The notes: a model not told the origin generated them from the sequence alone. Numbered from the stretch's first letter, positions 15,307 to 23,620 are shown. The stretch: 27,178 bases of DNA from Solirubrobacterales bacterium (GCA_003244035.1 QHBV01000239.1:1-27178); one strand, 5' to 3'. Numbers and translations: made by a program.

Positions 15307-16061
15307 ACGGCGGCGGCAACGATCGACGCAAACGACTCCGCGTCGAGGCTCGCGCCGCCGACGAGCGCGCCGTCGACATCGGGCAGCGCGAGCAGCTCGG
15401 CTGCGTGCTCGGGCTTGACGCTGCCGCCGTACAGGACCCGGGTGCGCTCGGCCTGCTCGCGCGAGCGATCGGCCACCAGCGCGCGCACGAATGCGATCGC
15501 CTCCTGGGCCTGCTCGGCCGCGGCCACCTTCCCGGTCCCGATCGCCCAGATCGGCTCGTAGGCGATCACAACTTCACCCAGTCTGCTCTCCGGCACGCCC
15601 TCGAGATCCTCCTGCACTTGGCGGCGCAGCTTGCGCTCGGTCTCGCCGGCGTCGCGCTCGGACTCGGTCTCCCCCACGCACAGGATCGGGACCAACCCGG
15701 CCTGAAGTGCGGCCGGAAGCTTCAGCGCCAGCTCGCGATCGGACTCCCCGAACAGCTCGCGTCGCTCGGAATGGCCGAGGATCACGCCGCGCACTTCGAG
15801 CTCGTCGAGCATCGGCGGCGAGACCTCGCCGGTGAACGCGCCGTGGTCGGCGTGGTGCATGTTTTGCGCGTAGACCTGCACCCGCGAGCCGCGGGTCGAG
15901 TCGACCATCGCCTGCAAGGCGAGGAACGGCGGGCAGATCGCGACGTCTACGCCATCCGCCGTCGAGACCCGCGGGAGCAGGGCGCCGATCAGCGCCTCCG
16001 CCTCCGCAAGTGTCTTGTGCATCTTCCAGTTGCCGGCGATCAGCGGGGTACGCGGGCTCAC
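15303..16061 (-). CDS. tpiA: Triose-phosphate isomerase
   Basis: A 252-residue TIM barrel converting dihydroxyacetone phosphate to glyceraldehyde 3-phosphate. The catalytic residues are all visible: Lys in GNWKMHK, His in ILGHSERR, Glu in YEPIWAIGTG, and the phosphate-binding loop LYGGSVKPEHA. GTG 16061 overlaps the pgk stop by GTGA, and its own stop overlaps gpmI in the same way. A much longer open frame extends upstream antisense/out of frame through pgk and is not coding. Confidence 0.96.
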   Translation of the reverse strand: MSPRTPLIAGNWKMHKTLAEAEALIGALLPRVSTADGVDVAICPPFLALQAMVDSTRGSRVQVYAQNMHHADHGAFTGEVSPPMLDELEVRGVILGHSERRELFGESDRELALKLPAALQAGLVPILCVGETESERDAGETERKLRRQVQEDLEGVPESRLGEVVIAYEPIWAIGTGKVAAAEQAQEAIAFVRALVADRSREQAERTRVLYGGSVKPEHAAELLALPDVDGALVGGASLDAESFASIVAAAV

Positions 16062-17230
16062 TTCAGCGCCTCCACGCCAGGCAGCGCCTTGCCCTCGATC
16101 AGCTCGAGCGCAGCGCCGCCGCCGGTCGAGAGGTGCGTGACGCGATCGGCCAGCCCGAGGCCCTGCACCGCCGCGGCCGAATCCCCGCCGCCCACCACGG
16201 TCGTGCCCGGCGCGCTCGCGACGGCCTCGGCCACCGCCCGGGTCCCGGCGGCGAACGGCTCCAGCTCGAACGCCCCCATCGGCCCGTTCCAGAACACGGT
16301 CGCGGCGTCGCCGATCGCCTGCGCGTATCGCTCCGAGGTCCGCGGCCCGATGTCCAGGCCCATCATGCCCTCCGGGACCTCGATCCCGTCGAGCGGCTGC
16401 GCGCGGGCGTCGGCCGCTAGCCGGTCGGCGATCACCAGATCGCGAGGAAGCTCGAGCCGGGCCCGCGCTCCCGCAGCCGCCTGCAGCGCGCGCTCGGCCA
16501 GCGACACGTCGTCGGCCTCGCACAGCGACGAGCCGACGCCGTGCCCCTGGGCGGCAAAGAACGGGAAGCACATCGCGCCGCCGATCAGAATCGTGTCGGC
16601 CAGCGCCAGGAACCGCTCGATCACGGCGATCTTGTCGCTGACCTTGGCGCCCCCGAGCACGGCCACCAGCGGCTGCTCGGGGTCCTCGAGCAGCTTCGAG
16701 AGCGTCATCACCTCGCGCTCGAGCAGTAGCCCGGCGGCGCGCTGCTCGATCAGCTCCGCCACGCCCACGGTCGAAGCGTGCGCCCGGTGCGCGGCCCCAA
16801 AGGCGTCATCGACGTAGGCATCGGCGAGCTCGGCGAGCGCGGCGGCGAGCGCGGGGTCGTTCTTGGTCTCGCCCGGCTCGTAGCGGACGTTCTCGAGCAC
16901 GAGCATCTCACCGCGGCCGAGCCGATCGGCGAGCGCGCGCACGTCCTCGCCCACCACCGCCGGCGCGAGCGTGACCTTGGCTTCGGTGAGCTCGGCGAGG
17001 TGCGCGGCGGCGGGGCGCAGCGAGAGCTCGGGCTCGCGCTCCTTCGGTCGCCCGAGGTGCGAGACCAGCACGAGCCGCGCGCCCCGCCGGCGCAGCTCCT
17101 CGATCGTTGGCACGGCCGCCCTGATCCGCGTGTCGTCGGTCACCCTGCCATCGTCGAGCGGCACGTTGAAGTCGACCCTGACCAGAACCCGCTTGCCGTC
17201 GACGTCGCCCAGGTCCGCGAGCGTCCTCAC
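16058..17230 (-). CDS. pgk: Phosphoglycerate kinase
   Basis: A 390-residue two-domain kinase transferring phosphate from 1,3-bisphosphoglycerate to ADP. Recognisable segments are RVLVRVDFNVPLDDG, RIRAAVPTIEEL, SHLGRPK, the first-domain ENVRYEPGE, GGAKVSDKI, FWNGPMGAFE and the C-terminal nucleotide loop GGGDSAAAV, then STGGGAALELIEG. GTG 17230 has AGGAGG (17239-17244) eight bases upstream. It lies 28 bases after gap and is coupled to tpiA, so it is the second gene of the glycolytic operon. Confidence 0.96.
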   Translation of the reverse strand: MRTLADLGDVDGKRVLVRVDFNVPLDDGRVTDDTRIRAAVPTIEELRRRGARLVLVSHLGRPKEREPELSLRPAAAHLAELTEAKVTLAPAVVGEDVRALADRLGRGEMLVLENVRYEPGETKNDPALAAALAELADAYVDDAFGAAHRAHASTVGVAELIEQRAAGLLLEREVMTLSKLLEDPEQPLVAVLGGAKVSDKIAVIERFLALADTILIGGAMCFPFFAAQGHGVGSSLCEADDVSLAERALQAAAGARARLELPRDLVIADRLAADARAQPLDGIEVPEGMMGLDIGPRTSERYAQAIGDAATVFWNGPMGAFELEPFAAGTRAVAEAVASAPGTTVVGGGDSAAAVQGLGLADRVTHLSTGGGAALELIEGKALPGVEALK

Positions 17231-17238
17231 TAGCGGCC

Positions 17239-17244
17239 CCTCCT
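17239..17244 (-). promoter_or_regulatory. Ribosome binding site of pgk
   Basis: AGGAGG on the minus strand, eight bases before GTG 17230, in the 28-base gap between gap and pgk. It is the independent translation entry for the pgk-tpiA-gpmI chain. Confidence 0.6.
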
Positions 17245-17258
17245 GGAAGGAGGAGCCA

Positions 17259-18260
17259 CTACAACAGCCTCTGCACGAGGTCCGCGCACCGGTTCGAGTA
17301 GCCCCACTCGTTGTCGTACCACGCGATCACCTTGACCATCGTGCCCTGCATCACAGTGGTCAGGGCCGAGTCGAGGATCGCCGAGGCCGGGTTCTTGACG
17401 ATGTCCGAGGAGACGATCGGGTCCTCCGTGTACGCCAGGATCCCGTTCAGCGGGCCCTCGCTCGCGGCGCGGAAGGCGGCGTTGACCTCCTCCGCGGTGG
17501 TCTCGCGGCTGGCCCGGATCGTCAGGTCGACGACGCTGCCGGTCGGCAGGGGGGCGCGAATCGCCATGCCGTGCAGCTTGCCGTTGAGCTCGGGGATCAC
17601 GAGCCCGATCGCCTTGGCCGCCCCGGTCGACGCCGGGATCAGGTTGACGGCGGCGGCGCGCGCACGGCGAAGGTCCTTGTGGGGCATGTCCTGCAGGCGC
17701 TGGTCGGCGGTGTAGGCGTGGGTCGTGGTCATCAGCCCGTGGTCGATCCCGATGCTTTCGTGCAGGACCTTGACCACAGGCGCCAGGCAGTTGGTCGTGC
17801 AGGACGCGTTTGAGATCACGTCGTGGCGGTCGCGGTCATAGGCCTGCTCGAAGTTCACGCCGAGCGCGACCGTGACGTCCGGGTCGGTCGCCGGCGCCGA
17901 GATCACGACCTTCGTGGCCCCCGCCTCGAGGTGCTTGGCGGCGTCCTCGCGACCGGTGAACAGTCCCGTTGACTCGATTACGACGTCGACTCCGAGCTCG
18001 CGCCACGGGAGTGCGGCGGGGTCGCGCTCGCCGAGCACACGGATCTCCTTGCCGTCGACGCGCAGGCCGCCGTCGGTCGCCTCCACCTCGCCCGGGAAGG
18101 GGCCGTAGTTGGAGTCGTACTTCAGCAGGTGCGCGATCGTCTGCGGCTCGACCAGGTCGTTGACCGCGAGCCACTCGATCTCCGATCCCCGCTCACAGGC
18201 GGCGCGAAAGACGTTGCGACCGATCCGACCGAAGCCGTTGATCCCGACCCGTACCGACAT
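17259..18260 (-). CDS. gap: Type I glyceraldehyde-3-phosphate dehydrogenase
   Basis: A 333-residue enzyme oxidising glyceraldehyde 3-phosphate to 1,3-bisphosphoglycerate. The Rossmann start is VGINGFGRIGRNVFRA. The Asp in AVNDLVEP, after the second strand, indicates NAD rather than NADP use. The active-site Cys is C154 in SNASCTTNCLAP, with HAYTADQ following, and the C-terminal helix region is WYDNEWGYSNR. ATG 18260 is set by GGGAGGA (18268-18274) seven bases upstream; the longer open frame above it is non-coding leader. It is the first gene of the glycolytic operon. Confidence 0.97.
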   Translation of the reverse strand: MSVRVGINGFGRIGRNVFRAACERGSEIEWLAVNDLVEPQTIAHLLKYDSNYGPFPGEVEATDGGLRVDGKEIRVLGERDPAALPWRELGVDVVIESTGLFTGREDAAKHLEAGATKVVISAPATDPDVTVALGVNFEQAYDRDRHDVISNASCTTNCLAPVVKVLHESIGIDHGLMTTTHAYTADQRLQDMPHKDLRRARAAAVNLIPASTGAAKAIGLVIPELNGKLHGMAIRAPLPTGSVVDLTIRASRETTAEEVNAAFRAASEGPLNGILAYTEDPIVSSDIVKNPASAILDSALTTVMQGTMVKVIAWYDNEWGYSNRCADLVQRLL

Positions 18261-18326
18261 GAGCACATCCTCCCTTACTCCGGCGGAAAGAACGCGGACG
18301 ATACCCGGTGTCGCGAAATCCGGCTG

Positions 18327-18392
18327 TCGGTGGGCCGCAGGCGGGAGATCCACCTGTCGGCCCACCTCAGTTCCGGCGGTCGGTCCACCTCA
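18327..18392. repeat. Inverted and direct repeats in the gap leader
   Basis: GGTGGGCCG (18329-18337) is matched by its exact complement CGGCCCACC (18358-18366) across a 20-base loop. GTCGGCCCACCTCA (18356-18369) recurs as GTCGGTCCACCTCA (18379-18392), one mismatch, running into the 3' end of the VOC gene. This could be a terminator for the VOC gene, a leader structure for gap, or an operator pair. No T-run follows. Confidence 0.55.
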
Positions 18393-18752
18393 CCTCCGCG
18401 AGACCACCTCGACCCTCAGCCCGTCGGGGTCGCGCAGATAGCCGGCGTAGCAGCGCCGGCCATACTGCGGGCGCTGCCCCGGGGCACCGTCGTCCTCGCC
18501 CCCGTTGGCGAGGCCGGCGCGGTGGGCCGCGTCGACGGCGGCCTTGCCGCTCGCGTTCAGCGCGAGGTGGCCATAGCCGGGAGCCGGTGCCCTGCCGCGG
18601 ACCACGATCCAGACGACGGGGCCGTTGATCCCGTAGGCGATCGCATGCTCGGAATCGAGCATCCGCCGGGCGCCGAGCGCGTAGAAAACGGCGTCGTAGA
18701 AGCGCGCGGATCGCTCCAGGTCGGAGACCTCGAACCCCACGTGATCGATCAT
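18390..18752 (-). CDS. VOC (glyoxalase/bleomycin-resistance fold) family protein
   Basis: A 120-residue protein with the paired beta-alpha-beta-beta-beta modules of the vicinal-oxygen-chelate superfamily. It starts MIDHVGFEVSDLERSARFYDAVFYALGA and has GYGHLALNA at the start of the second module. It ends with YAGYLRDPDGLRVEVV, giving the expected His/His/Glu metal ligands. It may be a lyase, dioxygenase or binding protein; the substrate cannot be told. It lies between rapZ and gap, where yvcK and whiA sit in many related genomes. Gaps are 14 bases to rapZ and 129 to gap. Confidence 0.85.
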   Translation of the reverse strand: MIDHVGFEVSDLERSARFYDAVFYALGARRMLDSEHAIAYGINGPVVWIVVRGRAPAPGYGHLALNASGKAAVDAAHRAGLANGGEDDGAPGQRPQYGRRCYAGYLRDPDGLRVEVVSRR

Positions 18753-18766
18753 CCTTCGTCCATCCC

Positions 18767-19654
18767 CTACGCCGGCCGGGCCACGTCCCGGTGGGACACT
18801 TCGACGAGGAACTCGGTCCCGGACGCGTAGCGCTCGGCGAGGTGCTCGGCGATCGCGACCGAACGGTGCCGCCCCCCCGTGCAGCCGATCGCCACGACGA
18901 GGTGCGCCTTGCCCTCCGCGAGGTACTGGGGCAGCAGGTAGTCGAGCAGCGGGTGCAGGCGCTCGTAGAAAGCGTCGAGCTCGCCGTCTCGATCGATGAA
19001 GGCGACGACGCTCGAATCGGTCCCGGTCAGCGGTCTCAGCTCGGGCTCGTAGTGGGGGTTGGGCAGGAAGCGGACGTCCAGCATCAGGTCCGGGTCACGA
19101 ACGGGACCGTACTTGAAGCCGAAGCTCTCGAATGTGACGGCGAGCCGCCCCGGCGTGCGCGTCGGGAGCAATTCGTCGGCGAGCTTGCGGCGCAGCATCG
19201 CGGCGGTCAGGCCGCCGGTGTCGATTACGACGTCCGCACGGTCGCGCAGCGGGGCCAGCAGCTCGCGCTCCCGCGCGATCCCGTCCGAGACGCTCCCGCT
19301 CGGCGCCAGCGGATGGCGGCGACGGGTCTCCTTGTAGCGCGTCTGCAGCGTCTGCTCGCTCGCCTCGAAGAACAGCACCCGGTGCTTGACACCGCTGGCA
19401 CGCAGATCGTCGAGCATCGCCGCCAGGCCCGCGAAGTAGCTGCCACCGCGCACATCGGAGACAACGGCTGCCCGCGCGACCTTCGAGCCCGCGTGCATGA
19501 ACAGGTCGACGAGCGAGCGGATCATCTCCGAGGGAAGGTTGTCCACGCAGAAGTAGCCCTCGTCTTCGAACGCGGCCATCGCCGTCGATTTCCCGGCTCC
19601 CGAGAACCCCGTGATGATCACGAGGTCTATCAGCGCCGACGCCTCGGTATTCAC
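18767..19654 (-). CDS. rapZ: RapZ-family nucleotide-binding protein (RNase adapter family)
   Basis: A protein of about 295 residues from GTG 19654. It has the P-loop GFSGAGKSTAM near residues 17-26, then EDEGYFCVDNLPSEMI, the FFEASEQTLQTRYKETRRRHPL arginine-rich motif, and the C-terminal substrate-sensing part FGFKYGPVRDPDLMLDVRFLPNPHY plus CTGGRHRSVAIAEHLA. In E. coli RapZ directs RNase E to the small RNA GlmZ. In Gram-positives the role is less clear and it usually neighbours yvcK and whiA. Those two are not here. Three in-frame GTG codons lie within ten bases, so the exact start could shift by two or three codons. Confidence 0.93.
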   Translation of the reverse strand: MNTEASALIDLVIITGFSGAGKSTAMAAFEDEGYFCVDNLPSEMIRSLVDLFMHAGSKVARAAVVSDVRGGSYFAGLAAMLDDLRASGVKHRVLFFEASEQTLQTRYKETRRRHPLAPSGSVSDGIARERELLAPLRDRADVVIDTGGLTAAMLRRKLADELLPTRTPGRLAVTFESFGFKYGPVRDPDLMLDVRFLPNPHYEPELRPLTGTDSSVVAFIDRDGELDAFYERLHPLLDYLLPQYLAEGKAHLVVAIGCTGGRHRSVAIAEHLAERYASGTEFLVEVSHRDVARPA

Positions 19655-19706
19655 AGCCACCACCCCCACAGCTTGACGCCTCGGGCGGATGCCCGGCGTA
19701 CGCGCG

Positions 19707-19783
19707 GCCGGCGCCGGTCGCCGGCGCCGGCGGTCCCTGCCGGCGGCTGCCGGCGGCCCCCCGCCGGCGGCCCCCCGCCGGCG
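19707..19783. repeat. GCCGGCG-rich tract upstream of the glycosidase
   Basis: Seven copies of GCCGGCG within 77 bases. They include two tandem 14-bp units, GCCGGCGGCCCCCC, ending 17 bases before the glycosidase start at 19801. Because GCCGGC is self-complementary, the tract can fold in many ways. Confidence 0.85.
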
Positions 19784-19800
19784 TCTGTCACGATGCTCGC

Positions 19801-21279
19801 GTGGACCGCCGCGCGCCGCGCATCGGGATGCTCGCCGCGCTCGTGGTCCTGCTGGCCACCGCGCCCGCGTCGGCTGCGACGATTCTGTCGGCGCAGGTCG
19901 GCGTGACGCCCTCCGGGCCGGTGATGGCGTCCGGGTTCGTCGGCATCTCGGCCGAGTACAAGGCAATCCACGCCTACACCGGGAGCGACCCCAAGGCAGT
20001 CGATCCCGTGCTGCTCGCGCTGCTGCGGGGGCTCGCGCCGGGCCAGCGGCCGGTTGTGAGGATCGGGGGGAACAGCACGGACTCGACTTGGTGGCCGATG
20101 CGCGGCGTGAGCCCGCCCGGCGGGATCAACTACAGCCTGACCGGCGACTGGATGCGGAGCACCCGGGCGCTCGCCGCGGCCCTCGGGGCTCGGCTGATCA
20201 TGGGCATCAACCTCGCCGGCGGGCGCCCCAAGCTCGCGCGCGCCGAGGCGCGCGCGCTCCTGGGGGGGATCGGCAGGCGGTACATCCGGGCGCTCGAGAT
20301 CGGCAACGAGGCGGACCTGTACGGGGTGCTCCCGTGGTACCAGACCCGGCGGGGCCGGCTTGTCTTCGCGCGCTCGGCCAAGTATGACCTGGCCTCGTTC
20401 ACCCGGGAGTTCTCGCAGTGGCGGGCTGCGCTCCCCGCCGCGCCGCTCGCCGGGCCGGCGTTTGCCGAGCTGACGTGGATGAACGGCCTGGGCGGCTTCC
20501 TCTCCGCCGAGCCGGGACTCGCGCTCGCGACCTTCCACCGTTATCCGCTGCGCGGATGCGTCCAGGACCCGGCCTCCCCCGTGTATGCGTCGATCGCCAA
20601 CCTGCTGAGCGATCAGTCGTCGGCCGGGCTCGCCCAGGAGATCGCGCCGTACGTGATCGCGGCGCACGCTCACGGCGTCCCGTTCCGGCTCGACGAGCTG
20701 AACTCGGCTGCGTGCAGCGGGCGCCGCGGAACCAGCGACCGGTTCGCTTCGGCGCTGTGGGTCCTCGACACGCTCTTCAACATGGCCAGCGTGGGCGTCG
20801 ACGGCGTCAACGTGCACACGCTGCCCGGCGCCGCATACCAGCTCTTCAGCGTCAACCGCCACGCTGGCAGGTGGCACGCGTTCGTCCACCCCGACTACTA
20901 CGGGATGCGGATGTTCGCGCAGGCCTTCCCGGCGGGAGCACGGCTCTTGCCGGTGAGCGCCCCGGGCGGAGCGGTCAAGGTCTGGGCGACGCGCGCGCCC
21001 GACGGCAGGAGCCGCGTGGTGCTGATCAACAAGGATCCGGTCACGCCTGCCGTGGTGCGGTTGGGACTCGCGGGCACCCAGTCCCCGGCGAGCGCCCAGG
21101 CGCTGCTCGCGCCGAGCATCGAGGCCATCAGTGGGGTCAGCTTCGGCGGACAGAGCTTCGGCTCGGAGACCGGCTCGGGGGAGCTGCGGGGCACTCCGCA
21201 CGCGACCCCGGTCTACCCCTCCTCAGGCGTGTACTCCGTGACCCTACCGGCGGCGAGCGCGATGCTGCTGACCCGCTGA
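19801..21279 (+). CDS. Exported GH79-like glycoside hydrolase
   Basis: A 492-residue secreted protein with a signal peptide at about 1-26 (LAALVVLLATAPASAA). The (beta/alpha)8 core resembles clan GH-A family 79 (beta-glucuronidase/heparanase-like). The segments visible are VVRIGGNSTDSTWW, LIMGINLAGG, then LEIGNEADLY with the acid/base Glu at about 170. FRLDELNSAACSG follows, with the candidate nucleophile Glu at about 299, then VNVHTLPG and a C-terminal beta-sandwich (VVLINKDP ... GVYSVTLPAASAMLLTR). GTG 19801 begins with basic residues before the signal. It lies on the opposite strand between rapZ and uvrC, flanked by GCCGGCG tracts, so it looks like an insertion into an old cluster. The sugar specificity is an inference. 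Confidence 0.8.
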   Translation: MDRRAPRIGMLAALVVLLATAPASAATILSAQVGVTPSGPVMASGFVGISAEYKAIHAYTGSDPKAVDPVLLALLRGLAPGQRPVVRIGGNSTDSTWWPMRGVSPPGGINYSLTGDWMRSTRALAAALGARLIMGINLAGGRPKLARAEARALLGGIGRRYIRALEIGNEADLYGVLPWYQTRRGRLVFARSAKYDLASFTREFSQWRAALPAAPLAGPAFAELTWMNGLGGFLSAEPGLALATFHRYPLRGCVQDPASPVYASIANLLSDQSSAGLAQEIAPYVIAAHAHGVPFRLDELNSAACSGRRGTSDRFASALWVLDTLFNMASVGVDGVNVHTLPGAAYQLFSVNRHAGRWHAFVHPDYYGMRMFAQAFPAGARLLPVSAPGGAVKVWATRAPDGRSRVVLINKDPVTPAVVRLGLAGTQSPASAQALLAPSIEAISGVSFGGQSFGSETGSGELRGTPHATPVYPSSGVYSVTLPAASAMLLTR

Positions 21280-21298
21280 GGCGCGCCCGCGGAACGGC

Positions 21299-21429
21299 GC
21301 CGGCGCGGGCGGCGCCGGCGGGGCGGGCGCCGGCGGGGGGCGCTCGCGGAGGCCGGCGCCGGCGGAGGGCTCGGGGCAGGCGGAGTGGGCGCGGGGCGGG
21401 CGCGGGGCCGGCGCGGCGGCAAGCCGGCG
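21299..21429. repeat. GCCGGCG-rich tract downstream of the glycosidase
   Basis: Seven copies of GCCGGCG in 131 bases, starting 20 bases after the glycosidase stop codon. Most are embedded in GGCGCCGGCGGGG-like context. It mirrors the tract upstream of the same gene. Confidence 0.85.
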
Positions 21430-21471
21430 CCCAGCAGGGGCGCCCCGCTGCGCAAGCGGCGGGCGCCACTC

Positions 21472-21633
21472 GCACAACGTGAAAGACGGGGGGGGTGGTC
21501 CACGTTCTTTCAGCTGGAAGGTGGGTAACGTCAAGCACTGCCGGCGGGCGGGTGCCGACGCGTCACGTTACCGCGCGATGGCAGCGAGTTCGTGACACAC
21601 CTCCCCCCGTCCCGGACCTGTTTCACGTTATGC
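21472..21633. repeat. 162-bp imperfect palindromic element
   Basis: The ends are inverted copies: GCACAACGTGAAA (21472-21484) and the complement of GCATAACGTGAAA (21621-21633), 12 of 13 matching. Inside each end is ACGGGGGG, adjacent on the left (21486 onward) and about 10 bases further in on the right (21603-21610 on the minus strand). Further in, GGTAACGT (21524-21531) pairs with ACGTTACC (21565-21572). Another CACGTT lies at 21501-21506. It lies between the convergent ends of the glycosidase gene and uvrC, in a stretch (21280-21676) with no gene. It could be a mobile-element remnant (MITE-like), a bidirectional terminator or a structured RNA. Confidence 0.65.
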
Positions 21634-21676
21634 ACCCCGCCAGGCGTTGCAAGCGGCGCTCGCCCGCCGAGTCCGC

Positions 21677-23620
21677 CTAGACCCCGGTCCTGTGCAACTC
21701 GCGGTAGAGCTCGCGTGCGAGCTTGCCCGGCAGCCCCGGCACTCCCTCCAGTGCCTCCCTGGAAGCGCCGAGGATCGCGTCGGGCGAGCCGAAATGAGTC
21801 AGCAGCGCCCGCTTGCGGGCGGGACCGACGCCCGGCAGCTCGTCGAGAATCGAGGCGCTCATCGCGCGGTCGCGCCTGATCCGATGGTGCGTGATCGCGA
21901 ACCGGTGCGCCTCGTCGCGGATTCGCTGGAGCAGTTGCAGCTCCGGCGTGTCATGGGCGAGCGCCAGCGGGGCGGCCCGCCCCGGGATGAACACCTCCTC
22001 GATCCGCTTGGCAAGCGCGACCACGACCACCCCCCGCGCGCGAAAGCCTTGCAACGCCCGCAGCCCCGCCGACAGCTGCCCCTTGCCCCCATCGATCACG
22101 ACCAGGCTCGGGAGCGCGGCAAAGCTCGGGTCGTAGTCCTTGTCGTGGGGCGAGACCTCGCGCTGGCGCTCCCAGCGGCTCATCCGCCGCCCCAGCACCT
22201 CCTCCATCGCGGCGAAATCGTCGGGGCCGCCGTTGGCATGGCCCCCGCCCCTGGCGGCGTCGGGGCCGGAGGCATCGCCGCGCCCACCGGCGGCGTCGCC
22301 GACGGTGAGCACCTTGAAGCGCCGGTAGTCGGACTTCTTGGAAGCGCCGCCCTCGAACACGACCATCGACGCGACAGTGTTGGTACCCATCAGGGTCGAG
22401 ATGTCGAAACACTCGATCCGCAGCGGGAGCGAATCGAGCCCCAGCGCCCGCTGCAGCGCGTCGAGCGCCTCCACGCGCTGCTGACGGCGACGCTCGGAGC
22501 GAAGCTTCTCCTGGTCGAGCGCGAGCCTCGCGTTGCGCTCGGCGAGCTCGAGGATCCGTCGTTTGCCACCGCGCTCCGCCGCCCTGATCTCGACCGTCCC
22601 GCCGCGACGCGCGCTCAGCGCCTGCTCGAGCGGCCCGACCGGCCCCAGCTCCCGCTGCACGACCAGCAGCGGCGGCACCATCATCGCGCTCGCGTAGTAC
22701 TGCAGGATGAACGCCTCCGCGACCTCGGCGACGCCGGCGCCGGTCTCGTTGTCGAGGTAGAAGCTCTGCCGGTCGGAGAGGATCCCATCGCGGAGCTGGA
22801 AGACCTGGGCGTTGGCTGCGCCGCTCGCATGCTCGCGCTCCGAGTCCGTCGCGACCGCGATCGCATCGAGCGTCCCGGCCGCGTCCCCCGCCACGCGCTG
22901 GCGCTCGAGCAGCGACCGCACCGCGCGCAGCCGGTTTCGCTCTCGGGCGGCATCCTCGAAGCGCTGCTCAGCCGCGGCCTCCCGCATCGAACGCTCGAGC
23001 GAGCGCTCGATCTCCTTGTAGCGGCCCGACAAAAAGGCGATCACGCCCTCGATCCCCGCACGGTAGTGATCGCGGCTGACGTAGCCGACGCACGGAGCCT
23101 CGCACCGCTTGATGAAGTAGTCCAGGCACGGCGAACCGCTGCGCCGGCCGGGCTCGGGGCCCTCGCACGAGCGGAACATGAAGACCTTTCCGAGCACCTC
23201 GAGCGTCGAGCGCACCCGTCCCGCGTTGCTGAACGGGCCAAAGTAGGTACGGTCACGGCGGTGGCGCTCGCGGGTGAAATACACGCGCGGGAAGTCCTCG
23301 TCGAGCGAGATCGCGATGTACGGATATGACTTGTCGTCCCGCAGGCGGATGTTGAAGCGCGGCTTGTACTGCTTGATGAAGTTCTGCTCCGCGAGCAGCG
23401 CCTCCGCCTCGGTGTGCACGACCAGCGCCTCGATGTGATCGATCATGGCGACCAGGTCACGGCCGGCGCGCGTGCTTGGGTTGGAGAAGTGCGAGGCGAC
23501 CCGCTTGCGGATCGACTTCGCCTTGCCCACGTAGATCACCCTTCCACGAGCGTTGCGGAACAGGTAGACGCCAGGCTCGTCGGGCAGCTCGCGGCGCCTG
23601 TCGGCGGGGGTGATCGACAT
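21677..23620 (-). CDS. uvrC: Excinuclease ABC subunit C
   Basis: A 647-residue subunit that makes the 3' and 5' incisions in nucleotide-excision repair. The N-terminal GIY-YIG nuclease is GVYLFRNARGRVIYVGKAKSIRKR. The family's Cys-rich stretch follows, with CEGPEPGRRSGSPCLDYFIKRCEAPCVG. The UVR domain that binds UvrB is at about 205-240. The RNase-H-like second nuclease holds ECFDISTLMGTNTVASMVVFEGG and LVVIDGGKGQL. Tandem helix-hairpin-helix motifs, ELPGVGPARKRALLTHFGS and GVPGLPGKLA, close the protein. ATG 23620 fits the usual start. Confidence 0.97.
   Translation of the reverse strand: MSITPADRRRELPDEPGVYLFRNARGRVIYVGKAKSIRKRVASHFSNPSTRAGRDLVAMIDHIEALVVHTEAEALLAEQNFIKQYKPRFNIRLRDDKSYPYIAISLDEDFPRVYFTRERHRRDRTYFGPFSNAGRVRSTLEVLGKVFMFRSCEGPEPGRRSGSPCLDYFIKRCEAPCVGYVSRDHYRAGIEGVIAFLSGRYKEIERSLERSMREAAAEQRFEDAARERNRLRAVRSLLERQRVAGDAAGTLDAIAVATDSEREHASGAANAQVFQLRDGILSDRQSFYLDNETGAGVAEVAEAFILQYYASAMMVPPLLVVQRELGPVGPLEQALSARRGGTVEIRAAERGGKRRILELAERNARLALDQEKLRSERRRQQRVEALDALQRALGLDSLPLRIECFDISTLMGTNTVASMVVFEGGASKKSDYRRFKVLTVGDAAGGRGDASGPDAARGGGHANGGPDDFAAMEEVLGRRMSRWERQREVSPHDKDYDPSFAALPSLVVIDGGKGQLSAGLRALQGFRARGVVVVALAKRIEEVFIPGRAAPLALAHDTPELQLLQRIRDEAHRFAITHHRIRRDRAMSASILDELPGVGPARKRALLTHFGSPDAILGASREALEGVPGLPGKLARELYRELHRTGV

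Noticed and set aside
14299..16817. Long plus-strand open frames opposite gpmI, tpiA and pgk (420 and 470 codons)
   Set aside because: Antisense to three clearly identified glycolytic genes with all catalytic motifs; no motif in the antisense translations.
21647..23329. A 560-codon plus-strand open frame opposite uvrC
   Set aside because: It is a GC-driven antisense shadow of uvrC. Its translation is rich in Arg, Ala and Gly with no recognisable motif, while the minus strand encodes a complete UvrC.
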